64,000 nucleotides of DNA from Trichobilharzia regenti (Eukaryota > Platyhelminthes > Trematoda > Strigeidida > Schistosomatidae). The stretch is from positions 124,001 to 188,000 of the forward strand of contig CALYDD020000286.1 in the NCBI GenBank assembly GCA_944472135.2. Reading direction: 5' to 3'. Positions 54,487 through 64,000 of this stretch are shown in pieces; within the stretch, counting starts at the first letter, position 1, and each line of letters opens with the position of its first letter. The notes under the pieces are model-generated. The model did not search any database, had not been told where the DNA came from, and was given only the letters and a program-made list of their open reading frames with translations. Both the position numbers and the translations under genes were made by a program.

Positions 54487-54575
54487 GTTAAAGAACCTTA
54501 AAACACTTGAGAGTGTTGAACAGCTATTTCGTCCTAGGTTTAAACTCTTTACTAATATGTGTAGCACCCCTATAT
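54487..54575 (-). repeat. Hammerhead-SINE remainder split by the LTR element
   Basis: Minus strand: AAGAGTTTAAACCTAGGACG, AAATAGCTGTTCAACACTC, TTCTTTAAC. It continues the SINE interrupted at 51994. The hammerhead core is degenerate. Confidence 0.55.
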
Positions 54576-54900
54576 TAAGCCTAACTGCACGCTTATAAAA
54601 CTAATTCATATATGCACGTTATACGCTTACAAAAACTAATTTTACTTATTCTTGTGGAATATTTGCCGTTGTATCACTGAACGTTGCTTTTTTTGTTACA
54701 TATGTCTTTTTACGCGGTTATGCACTTATCGTTCGTTTTCGCGTTTTTCGATTTCGTTAGCAGTACATCTTTTCAAGTTTTCATGTGTGCTTCTCAATAC
54801 AGTGGTATTTATCTTTGACTGTTTGCGACATGAGCACATAGTAGAACGTGAAAACGTGGATGTACTATAGTATTATGGCCGAAATCATATTCATTATGTC
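54576..54900. other. No gene seen
   Basis: T-rich interval. The open frame at 54652-54870 has no recognised family. Confidence 0.35.
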
Positions 54901-54904
54901 GTAT

Positions 54905-55030
54905 ACGCACCCATCATATAGCAAGGGATTGAGCCCAGAATCTTCAGATTACGAGGCAAGCTTGTTGAGCATTCACCCCCTGGGACACGATCCAACGGCC
55001 CATGAATTCTAACTTCTGTCGTTTCTTGAT
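54905..55030 (-). repeat. Hammerhead-SINE head fragment
   Basis: The minus strand has AGAAGTTAGAATTCATGGGC-type sequence (here CGACAGAAGTTAGAATTCAT), CGATCC-region and a degenerate box A, matching the 5' part of the copies at 48460 and 51750. The ribozyme part is absent. Confidence 0.45.
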
Positions 55031-55394
55031 GCCATAAAATTTTTTCCATTATTAAACTTCAACAAATGAAGAACGACGAATGAACCAGGATAACATGAGT
55101 TGATTCTTTATTATTTCGATGATTCTTCCCAATCGGCTACATAAAAACTGACCAATACTCATGAGAATAGGGCTCAACACTTTTCGGGTAGAAACAAAGT
55201 TAACTAGAGAGAGTATGACAGTATGATGGGTTATGTAACTACCGAAAATATGTCTGCATAAAATAAAAAAGGCGTAGGGTGAGTGATATTTAAATGAAAC
55301 AGTAAAATTTTCTGAACAGGACAGGTGTGGGAGAATACATAATAGAATAAAATTTTGTACTTAATTATGTTTTTGTTTTTCCGAGTTGATCACG

Positions 55395-55640
55395 GATTGA
55401 TATCCGTCAGAGAACCATTTGATTGATTGATATCAGTTAAAGAAACATTGCAAACCAGGGAGTACTGGACAGTTGCTGTTTCATCGTAGTTTGGGAATCA
55501 TCGTCAGTACGCACCCAACAAATGGGGGTTCGAACCAGGACCTTCCGGTTACAAGCCAAGCTCGTATACCATTCAGCCACTGGGACCCGATTCAATGACC
55601 AGCCCATGAATTCTAACTTCTACCAATTCGTGATTTAGCG
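55395..55640 (-). repeat. Hammerhead-SINE copy, degenerate
   Basis: Minus strand: box A CAGTGGCTGAATGGTATACG, box B GGTTCGAACC, then TGCGTACTGACGATGATTCC, TACGATGAAACAGCAACTG and GTCCAGTACTCCCTGG. The core reads ACGATGA and stem III carries an insertion, so cleavage is unlikely. Confidence 0.6.
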
Positions 55641-55773
55641 CGACCCCAACCATTGTCGTTGGTGGGACATCAATCCACACACGTGACATTAATTGGACCT
55701 CGCTGGTCACGACATCTCACTAGAACTCCAGAAACTCCATCCTGTAGCAAGTCACTAGCGAGCATCAGATTAA

Positions 55774-55979
55774 TTTTCTATAGTTTGATTTGTAATGGTT
55801 AGTTACGTTTTTTCCGAGTTGATCACGGATTGATATCATTTAGGGAACCATGATTCCCAAACTAGGATGAAACAGCTGTCCAGTACTCCCTGGTTTTCAA
55901 TGGATCTCTAAGTAATATCAATCCGTGATCAACTCGGAAAAAACATAACTAACCCTTACAAACCAAATTATAGAAAACT
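55774..55979 (+). repeat. Foldback hammerhead-SINE derivative
   Basis: The left arm at 55774-55850 (TTTTTTCCGAGTTGATCACG, GATTGATATCATTTAGG) is mirrored by the right arm at 55902-55979 (AAGTAATATCAATCCGTGAT, CAACTCGGAAAAAACAT), about 77 bases each at high identity. The loop holds the 3' part of the ribozyme (ATTCCCAAACTAGGATGAAA, CAGCTGTCCAGTACTCC). The tRNA head is missing. Confidence 0.65.
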
Positions 55980-56016
55980 TAATTATGTAAGTTTAATCAC
56001 CAAGTTAGTGAAAGGT

Positions 56017-56209
56017 TCACCACAGTCTCTCTGTCTGCATAAATTGATTCGATTTTAATCGTTTGATAGCAACTGCATCAGGAAAACGTGAGAGGCTAAA
56101 TTTCTTTTGCTTGTTGATTATTTTAAACGCCTTCAGATCGTCCACATTATGATCAATATCAACAGTGGCGCGCAATTTCATCGTTTTCGACTTTAGTGCC
56201 ACCACTGTA
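56017..56209 (-). pseudogene. Leader or gag start downstream of the gypsy LTR
   Basis: On the coding strand, directly after the LTR, an open stretch reads VVALKSKTMKLRATVDIDHN, VDDLKAFKIINKQKKFSLSR and FPDAVAIKRLKSNQF before a stop. The position fits a gag N-terminus, but the similarity to the gag at 16190 was not convincing. Confidence 0.3.
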
Positions 56210-56535
56210 ACCACAGAAGACAAGAGACAGGCAACAGATCGTTCATCGAGAAAATCAAAAGGTATTTATAGATTTTCATGTGCATTATTATTAGCGTCAT
56301 TGTTATCGGAGAAGCAACCCTTCTGATTGGTTGTTTTCTTGCTGAAGGTTATCGAGTCATCTCCTTGTGGCCGTTTCTCAGAAAATCAAGTCCACACTTT
56401 CACTCCGCTGTGATTGTCTCAAGGTTAAACTTTGTTATTGCTTTTCTCACAACCCTGATTCGGGACGTGAACATTGACGTAAATTGTTGTCTACAATTTC
56501 GGCTTGCAGACAACTCTCGCCTCACCACGAGCTAA
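56210..56535 (-). mobile_element. LTR related to 16196-16538
   Basis: Shares with the 16.2-16.5 kb LTR, in order, GAAGACAAGA, TTTATAGATTTTCATGTRCA-like and GGTTATC words, CTTGTGGCCGTTTCT, CTCAAGGTTAAACTT and CAACCCTGATTCGGG. No second LTR or pol is nearby. It abuts a fragment of a hammerhead SINE at 56536-56620 (TCAACTAGGACGAAACAG). Confidence 0.65.
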
Positions 56536-56620
56536 TGCCACTGGGGGAATTCTCAACTAGGACGAAACAGTGTCTAATAATCCCTGGTTTTTGATGGCTT
56601 CCCAGCTATTATCGATCTGA

Positions 56621-57160
56621 GATTAAGCTAAAAACTTCTTTTGCTTTAAAATTAGGTATCAGTATTATAATACTTGAAAACATGTCATTCATATTACAAT
56701 GTTCAGTTTATTTAAAATAATGCAACCTTCAATTCAATTATTATAATTAATTTCATTGAACGATATATGCATAAATTTATTTAAATTTTAAAAATGATCT
56801 GACTTGAAACTAAATCAAATCCCTAAAAGCTTAAATTTTAAATGAAATTAAATAGTTCATTATTAATATTAATAATAACAAAAATTCATTTCAAGGTAGA
56901 TCTTATCGCAAATCAATATCAATTGGAGAACAATTGAAAAAAAAGAGAGAGAGAGTAATGGAAATTTGTCTTATTCTAGTTCATGACTCTTAAACAGTAA
57001 ATACACACCTCTTTTATCCTACCAGAGATGGAAAACAGAATCTTTAGGTTACATAAGTCGATTCAGTCAATTTATGGGGTAGGAAGAAAGTCTGCCTATT
57101 ATCACTAGTGAGATTCCTACTTGAGGTGGACTGGATTATACATCAAACTGTGGGGGGGGG
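56621..57160. other. No gene seen
   Basis: Very AT-rich. A GA run (AGAGAGAGAGAG) at about 56943-56955 and a G run at about 57151-57159. No coding signal. Confidence 0.4.
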
Positions 57161-57165
57161 TGAGA

Positions 57166-58045
57166 AGACAGGAATACGCTAGACTGTGATAAGAAGACTC
57201 TAGAAGATCTGGACTTCTCGGATGACTTATGTCTAATATCACACAGACTCGAAGACTTAGAGGCGACAACCAACAAATTAACAGAAGGAGCAGCAAAGAC
57301 AGGACTCTAGGTGAATATAGAGAAGACGGAGGTGGTGAAGATAAACAACCAGCCACCAACAGCAACAACAACAACAAGCACCGATCACTATCCATGGGAG
57401 AAATTAGAATGAGGTTACTTCCTTCACTTACCTAGACAAACATGGTTTCAACCACAGGCAGCTGGGAACGGATCACGATGTCAAAGCCAGCTAGAATCGG
57501 AAAGGCTAGATATGCCTTCATCAACTCGAAACCAGTTTGGAAATCTTCTACACTCAGTATAAATAACAAGATTCGGATTTTCAACAAAAATGTTAGGTCA
57601 GTTCTTTTATACGGGGTCAGGAACTTGGTGCTCGTGCCACGAAAAGGATTTCCTCCAAATTACAGACTTTTATCAACAACTATCTTTTCTGGCTCCACAT
57701 ACTGAAGATCAAATGGCCGGCCAGAAAGAATTAGTAACAAGAAACTATTGCTTAACAAATAAGGAGGAGAAAGTGCAGATGGATCGGGCGTCGTCTGAGG
57801 AGGCCGTCGAATGACATCGCTCTACAGGCCATCGTTTGAATGGAATCCGAATGAAAAGCGACCAGTAGTTTGTCAATGCGAAGCTGACATGGAGGAGATC
57901 ACGTGAGTTGGAGGAGTTGAAAGATTATGGACAATCGTGAACCGAGATGAAGAGGACAACAGAAAATAGGACGAAGTGGAGATCTGCTGTTGAAGCTCTA
58001 TTTTCCACTCTGAACCCAAGGGAACAGTAATAATAATACCACTCA
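57166..58045 (+). pseudogene. Decayed RTE-like reverse transcriptase copy
   Basis: Plus strand across frames: KKTLEDLDFSDDLCLISHRL (motif C with FSDD), then NIEKTEVVKINNQ, ARIGKARYAFINSKPVWKSS and TLSINNKIRIFNKNVRSVLL, then a C-terminal region in other frames. It ends CTCTGAACCCAAGGGAACAG followed by TAATAATAAT. It is a diverged subfamily of the element at 36343, with stops and frameshifts. Confidence 0.7.
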
Positions 58046-58545
58046 ATCAGATTCAATTCTACAGGTGAACAAATCTCTCGCCACATTCGACTTAATAGGC
58101 CTCAGTCATCCAATAGTTCAATACAACACTATAAACAAATACTTGAAAAGTGATTTTATTTTATTGGTCAATATTACTTCTAATCATTACAGTGTGTTAT
58201 TTCTATCGACTGATGATGAGTCATTGATATTTAATGTAAAGCACAATGAAGGACTTTGTTTTTATTTTTCTTGTTTGTCCTTAATTAATTAATAAAAGAT
58301 AGAATTAGTAAGTATCAATAATTTTTGTTATTGTATATTTCAAATTTAAATATTTAAATCCACTTGTCATTAATGAGTAAATATGGTTTTTGAGGAATAT
58401 AACTATAAATCATATAATCAATAATAATTTTTGAGAAGATTGTCATGAGCAGAGAGATCGATGGGTTTGATGTATAAATTTCTATTGTTTGTTTATTTTA
58501 GTGAATTGAATTGATTACTTCTTATAATCATCTATGAATGAAAAG
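58046..58545. other. No gene seen
   Basis: AT-rich spacer between two decayed RT copies. The open frame at 58065-58292 was not recognised. Confidence 0.35.
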
Positions 58546-58549
58546 ATGT

Positions 58550-59330
58550 CATAAACTTCAAGAAGAGGGACGTCGACAGCGTCAACCGTGAAGTAATTTG
58601 GGAACTGCTTCAACAGCAGAAAGTGCAGTCCGTCAAATCTTTATCACTCTCATTCAACAGAGTCACATGAGGATGCCACATGTCAAGTGAAGACAGGAGT
58701 TAGTTAGATAAGACTTCCAAGTGTCAACCACAATATTTCTTATTGTTTTGGACTAGATCATGCGCACATGCGAGGTGGGAAGCGCACGTTGGGCCGACAA
58801 GAAAACTCTAGAAGATCTGGAATTCGCAGATGACTTATGTCTAATGTCACATAGACTCACAGCGTTTCAACTACAGTTAGGCGGCACGAATGGGGATGTC
58901 ACAGTCAGGATCAGAGAAGCAAGACAGATCTTCATTACTCTGAAATCAATGTGAAAATCTACTTACTGCACACTAATGTCAAGTCAGTCATTCTACATGG
59001 TTCAGAGATGTGATTCGTGCGTCACCGAAAGTATTTCTAAGAGGTTGGTGCATAGTTCAATCAACAGCTGCCTTCTATGGCTCCGTACCGAAGATTAGAT
59101 GGTCAGAAATGATAAACAAGAAGCAACTCTGGTAACGAACCAACCAAGAACTTATTAATCAACAAATAGGCAGAGACAAATGGAGGTGGATTAGACATAC
59201 GCCTAGGAGACTGATGGGTGCGCCAAGGAGGCACTCGAGCTGACCCCGAATAATAGACGATGAGTCGGACGTGGGTTTGATGGTGATATGGAGGAGATGA
59301 AACCTTATAGTTAATGCTAGAGCTAGCTAA
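58550..59330 (+). pseudogene. Decayed RTE-like reverse transcriptase copy
   Basis: Begins with a motif-A-like NFKKRDVDSVNREVIWELLQ. After a gap come KKTLEDLEFADDLCLMSHRL (motif C FADD intact), VTVRIREARQIFITLKSM, and then broken C-terminal pieces up to MEEMKPY. Same subfamily as the 57.2-kb copy. Confidence 0.65.
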
Positions 59331-60555
59331 AACGCGATGTCTGTACCAGCTAGCTGGGTGAAACCACCAGAAGTGTGAATCAATCAGTTAGTGGCAAAGT
59401 TACCAGAGGTGACAAAAGTATCCTCACTTCCATACCACAGATGTATGGTGCTGACCAACAGGAACCTGAGTAGAGAGTCTGGTTTATGCTCTTTGCTTTC
59501 GCCCAAGAACCCATTAGAGACACATTACAGACAAAGAAAAAAGCTGTTGGTATTAGGTGAGATTCTGACATTCACTTCCACCCCCACGACATTTCCATTT
59601 ACTTTCTACACGGGTCTGAAGCATTGGAACATCAGATATACGTTTCCGTTCCTCATATCAGTTTCGTTGAATACCTGTAAAATTTATTACATGTTTTAGA
59701 ACACTTATTCACATATTTAAACCCAACACTTACGAAACAAGAGTACAAAAGAAAAGTTCGGAAAGAGTCGTAAATATCTTGATTAGTGTTTTACTTAACC
59801 AGGAATTTTTGTGTCAGCTATCGTCAGCATTAGAACTTAGGATGCTAGACTATTTATCCACTTCACTCATAATCCTACGTGACAATTCGGGTGCATGCAA
59901 AGAGTTACATTCATGTGCAATAAGTAGGTTTGATCTATATTTATCAGTTCAGTCAGGTGACTTTAATTTTTGAAAAAGAGCTACTATTATTTGTTTGAGA
60001 TTTCAGTATTCTTCTGTTGACCCACTAAAGAAAATGTTGTTCTGTTGTGATTGGTTATTTTTATTATGCTAACTGGTTGAGCATGTCGATCAATTCACCT
60101 ATTTTAGAGGTTGCGTCACGAACTATATACTGCTGTTTGATTGAGATAAGTAGTTAGATTCTACTCACACCAACCAGAAGTGCTTACTAGTCGGACTGAG
60201 GTGATCTAAACACCAGAGGGCCGTTTCGCTAGTTTGAGCATGATCTTTGCTGATTTATATGAGTGGTATACAACTACTAATCTTACTTGATCAGTAATAT
60301 GTAGTTTTCTGCAAATTTGCTTGTCTTCTTGATTACCATTCATGGTGTCAAGCGGATCATACAATGTGATAGGAATAACTTGATTTCCTAAGGAAACTAT
60401 GGTGAAATTTCATCACTCGAACTGTGTAGATTGCAAGTTGTGAATTTGATTTAAGGTTGCGTCATCCCTAATAGACTGACTGATGATGAAATCTGAGCAC
60501 AGATACAAAAGGCTTATGTGGCATTGATTCACCAACTCGCGTTATCTCTGACGTA
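59331..60555. other. No gene seen
   Basis: No recognised coding. GACTGAGGTGATCTAAACAC followed by GGCCGTTTCG at about 60195-60232 resembles TTGAAGTGATTTAACCACCG and GCCGTTTCG at about 39174-39208, a further low-copy dispersed repeat. Confidence 0.4.
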
Positions 60556-60559
60556 GACA

Positions 60560-61080
60560 TCGTATCCACCTGTCAATCAGAGGATGTATGCACTGTGCAA
60601 CAGCTCAGTCGGTCCCCCAATTGTGGCTTTGAGAAATGGCTGTTGAAAGCTGAGGATATAAAAAGTTTAACTGTCTTTGACTACAGATGTTTGCGTTCTA
60701 ACACACATGTTAACTGGTATGATACGGTAAGTATTACTGAGGCTAGACGTAGAGTGTCGATCGATGATGTTGTAAAGCTACATTGATTAAGATGGCCAGG
60801 ACATGTGTTGCGTATGACGAGTCATCACCTTCCTTAATAATAAATGTTAGCTGACATAGGATTAGGTTGGAAAAAAGTTAGGGGTAGCCAAACAAAACTT
60901 GGCATAAATCCATGAAATCTTTGACACTTGATTTGAAGTAGCCATGTAGGAGGTGTAGACTACCTAGTTGGAGTCCTCGAGATGCTAAGAATCAGTGATT
61001 TGAGATTATTGGTGATATGCCTCAAAATCGTTTTCAATGACAAAGATGCATTCACTCCCTGTAGTTCCTTATATCAAGTA
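60560..61080 (+). pseudogene. Non-LTR retrotransposon C-terminal fragment (second family)
   Basis: Plus strand: KAEDIKSLTVFDYRCLRSNT, WYDTVSITEARRRVSIDDVV, KLH* then LRWPGHVLRM across a stop. Later GLGWKKVRGSQTK and a VGxxDYLVGVLEM-like stretch. This is the C-terminus of the flatworm non-LTR family whose terminal part is at 31739-32110 (pattern FDxRCLRSI, SNxEVRRRV, RLRWLGHVLRM). Several stops. Confidence 0.65.
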
Positions 61081-61183
61081 AACTCTCATGATTTTCTATG
61101 TTGTTATTCTTTCTACCTTACATTTCTGCTTATTTTTTGCATCTAACTTTTACTGTCTTTTTTCTACCTTTGTATGCTAAATT

Positions 61184-61885
61184 ATTATTATTATTTCCTT
61201 TAGTTCCCAGAGGAACCACGCGTCTCCATTGCGTTCCGTTCTCTGCTAGAGTTTTCACCTGGCTCCAACTCTGTCCACATGCTTCCATCTCCTCTTCACA
61301 TGACCCCCTCCAAGTCACCCTCGCACCGACGACCAACTCCCCACTTCCCTTTCGGGTTCCACTCGAGCAATGCCTTGGCGTGTGATGGATGTCACTTGAT
61401 GGTTTCCTCAGAGTATGGCCAGCCAATCCATCTCCATTTCTCCTGCCTATTTGTTTCACAATCGGTTCCTGATGGGTTGGTTCGCTCATTCCCAGACATC
61501 TCTGTTGCTGATCGTTTCTGGCCAGTCATTTGATCTTGAGTATTGAGCGAAGACAACTGTTAATGAAGGTCTGAAGTTTGTTTGGGATGCTCTTTATGAC
61601 GCGCTGGCCAAGTTTCTGATCCAATCGTATAGTAGCACTGACTTCATATTGGAGTTGAAAATTCGGATGTTATTTTTGATGGTGAGTGGGGCTGTTGACC
61701 TCCACACAGACTTGAGAGTAATGAAAGCTTGTCTTGCTTTCTCGATCCTCGCTGCTTTGATATCCTCGTCAGCTCCGTCTGCATGTAGTTGAAACGATGC
61801 TTCCCATGTAGGATAAAGTAGGTTGTTTCTTTCAGTTCCCTCCATATATGCTTCTTATTGTCTGTTGTTGTTGCCCAGGAATCTT
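61184..61885 (-). pseudogene. RTE-like reverse transcriptase C-terminal copy
   Basis: Minus strand: DIKAARIEKARQAFITLKSV, WRSTAPLTIKNNIRIFNSNM, then after frame changes QEPIVKQIGRRNGDGLAGHT and LRKPSSD, ending just before an (AAT)n tail (ATTATTATTATTTCC on the plus strand at about 61186). It shares the LYDWIRNLASAS frame variant with the 42879-44142 copy, so the two descend from one subfamily. Confidence 0.75.
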
Positions 61886-62340
61886 CGTGGAAAGTGGCAA
61901 CTTGAATGGCTGCATTTCAGTGTAAAAATTCTATTTTAAACTCAGGCAGTCAGCCGGTTTTCATCATCAATGAGTGATATACCTATCTAAATGAGTCGAA
62001 TTAGTTGAAACCACCCGAACTTTTGATTAAAGGTTGTTTTTCATGGACATTTCTACAATTGACTATCTTAATAAATTTGAAATAAGCAAGAATGGCAACA
62101 CATTGAGCAGGATACGAAGACAGCACTTTTTTATCAACTCTTGTTAAATACAAACAAACTGAAACCATTTCTTGAAGATGATGACTATTAATATTACATA
62201 TTATTAATGAATATACGTGGAGTTCAGGGAAGGCGGAAAAAGGGTGTCAGTAGGCTTGTTGAAATCTGCAAAAAAATTACAATATTCTGGAATCGGAGAC
62301 TGAAGTTGGACATGAGTGAGACGCATACAACTTATGGTTG
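61886..62340. other. No gene seen
   Basis: AT-rich spacer, nothing recognised. Confidence 0.35.
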
Positions 62341-62369
62341 AAGTGAATAAGTGTGTCTCATGTTCCACA

Positions 62370-63110
62370 AACTCAGAGATTTGCGAAAACCAACAAAATC
62401 GGCAGAAGAGACAGAAAAGATAGAACATTAGGAGAATATAGGAGGACAGAAGTGGTGAACGTAACTAAACAACAGCAACAACAACAAGTACGAGTCACCA
62501 TCAGTGAAAGAGGACATCTCTTCGACCTACCTGTGTAATATCCTTTCATCTAAAGGTGACATGGATTAGGATGTCGAAGTTAGCTAGCATCGAAAAAAGC
62601 AAAATGTGTCATCACTACTCATAAATTCAGTATGGAGATCTACGACACTCAACACAAGGAACAAGATTCGAATTAAAACCCTTCATATCAAGTCAGTGCT
62701 TTATGTGGATCAGAGTATGAGTGTGTGCACTGAAAGCATTTCAAACACACTTTTCTCAACAGACGCCTTCGCTCGATAATAAAGGTCAGAGGGTCAGTCA
62801 GGAAAGATAAACGATAAAGAACAAACTGGCAGTTCAGCCAATCAGTAACAACCAATCGCTGGAGATGGATTAGACATATACTGAGGAGATTGTTGGCGAC
62901 ATCACGTACCAGGTCCTAGTATGAAGTCTAGATGGAGGCCACAAGTTGGACATCTAAAGGCAACATACAGAGAATGATATGAAGTGGAAATGAAGGCTTG
63001 TGAGCCGTTGTGGATTCATTTCGAAGTGATGGCATAGAATCGAGTGTTATTGGCATGTCTTATGTTCCCCTCAAAATGCAACGTATTGATGCCGGTGACA
63101 ATAATGATAA
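62370..63110 (+). pseudogene. Decayed RTE-like reverse transcriptase C-terminal copy
   Basis: Follows the 57.2-kb copy block by block: AGAACATTAGGAGAATATAG and GGAGGACAGAAGTGGTGAAC versus AGGACTCTAGGTGAATATAG and AAGACGGAGGTGGTGAAG, a CAACAGCAACAACAACAAG run, and RWRWIRHILRRLL-like coding at about 62860. The 3' end near 63040-63112 has TTATGTTCCCCTCAAAATGC and an ATAATGATAATAC tail. Many stops. Confidence 0.6.
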
Positions 63111-63199
63111 TACACTGATTAGTCACAAAGAAGTAACCAATATCATCCACCCCTGGTTTGCAACGTGGTTACCAGGCTAGATTACTCGTCACTATGATA

Positions 63200-63400
63200 C
63201 TGTCTGAATTGAATTTCGGTGGTTGGAGGCAGTCGACAGGAAGCCTTGAGTCTAGATTTTCTGCTTGTCGGCACTTGTCAGCAGAACATATCTGCAACCC
63301 TTAGAATGGATTGACACTCCCTTGGAGATTCGACCCCGCGTCACTAAGTGGTGTGGTCAGAAACGTCATCAGTGAGCTATTCAGACTCACGATGGACTGT
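63200..63400 (-). repeat. SINE-like fragment
   Basis: The minus strand has CCACACCACTTAGTGACG and a box-B-like GGGTCGAATCTCC. The plus strand shares TTCTGCTTGTCGGCAC with the 7040-7330 fragment. Confidence 0.4.
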
Positions 63401-63754
63401 TATGGATACAACAATTGATCACTGAAGGATAATCAGTGTTATATGTCAAGTCATAAATGCTGGTCCTTCTTAAGTTGTAAGGTGGTCGCCAACTGACATG
63501 AATGCATCAGTGGGTGACGTGGATTAGCATTTTTGAGGGCACATTACTTCCTATGAGTTTACATATACGCCATCCTGACGACCATCAGTAATCATAAAAA
63601 ATAGACGAAGGGCTTCTGGTTAATCACTTTCAACTACCTATTATACCGGCAGATGTTTACGGCAAATATTTGTAATCGATCATTTATACGCTTAGAGAAA
63701 GTACTTTTGTATTTTAAGCCAACTACTTCGATAAAAAGAAACTGATTGTCAGTA

Positions 63755-64000
63755 CAGACAAGTTTCTTTGTCAGTCGTGAAGTTATGATTTATGCATGTA
63801 TTTACATCATAACCTGACTGAACTGTTTTGATTCGTTCATTTGTGGCTTAAACCTTAGAGGATTGCGATGTAATGCAACCAATCAGAATTGTTTATTTAT
63901 TTATGGCCTAAATTTCTGAGGTTTTTTAAAATATGATATACCATGTATTTTGTTTAAAAAAACGCTGTCGTTCCAATCGTCATTCTCCCAGTCTGAATTA
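63755..64000 (+). repeat. Family R2 repeat, copy e (cut by the window end)
   Basis: GTCAGTCGTGAAGTTATGAT, CATTTGTGGCTTAAACC, CAACCAATCAGAATTGTTTA and GATATACCATGTATTTTG match the other R2 copies. It contains TTGTTTATTTATTTATGGCC. It runs off the edge of the window. Confidence 0.55.

Noticed and set aside
57117..57395. Leucine/serine-rich minus-strand frame
   Set aside because: Antisense of the low-complexity AAC/CAG region and the RT fragment; the plus strand carries motif C.
61098..61385. 95-codon plus-strand frame
   Set aside because: Antisense of the RTE-like C-terminal copy at 61184-61885.

Overview
This is an AT-rich piece of a flatworm genome, most likely a blood fluke (Schistosoma). 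Three things point there: a six-exon gene with two introns of only 35 and 36 bp near its 5' end, SINE-like repeats that pair a tRNA-derived head with a hammerhead ribozyme (a known schistosome feature, the Sm-alpha type), and a dense mixture of Ty3/gypsy, Pao/BEL and RTE-like retroelements. There are no bacterial features. The species cannot be settled from the sequence alone.

One host protein-coding gene is clear. A homologue of programmed cell death protein 4 (PDCD4) lies on the minus strand from 6504 to 503. Its exons are 6504-6180, 6144-6059, 6022-5909, 5134-4910, 2024-1473 and 757-503, all with GT..AG introns, giving about 518 residues with two MA3 domains. Intron 4 contains a dead RTE-like endonuclease copy (2946-4015).

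From 7 to 25 kb the window is nested LTR retrotransposons. A decayed minus-strand gypsy element (LTR 16196-16538, gag-protease 15247-16190, RT to integrase 11588-9700) is interrupted by a Pao/BEL-type gag-only element (11589-14933), whose gag is itself interrupted by an oppositely oriented LTR (13349-13706). A matching solo LTR lies at 8425-8782. At 19039-24552 is a composite of three 356-bp LTRs and two gag copies, LTR-gag-LTR-gag-LTR. Its outer LTRs differ at about two positions and it is flanked by one 5-bp duplication (GAACC), so it looks like a single transposed unit.

From 24.5 to 36 kb there is no recognisable host gene: only faint gypsy remains (25.4-25.8 kb), a 630-bp GC-richer element with a 12-bp target duplication (27096-27725), non-LTR 3' ends, tRNA-derived SINE heads and a solo LTR (35420-35811). 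At 36343-37959 is a young 5'-truncated RTE-like insertion with an open RT frame, and at 42879-44142 a decayed sister copy.

From 38 to 56 kb the hammerhead-bearing SINE family dominates. One copy has a complete hammerhead core (39670-39715), and others form head-to-head or foldback structures. A gag-protease-only gypsy-type element (51995-54486) is inserted in one of these SINEs and carries a perfect 89-bp-arm palindrome (53502-53680) inside its gag. From 57 to 63 kb there are decayed RTE-like reverse transcriptase copies. No plausible tRNA, rRNA or conserved ncRNA gene outside the repeats was found.
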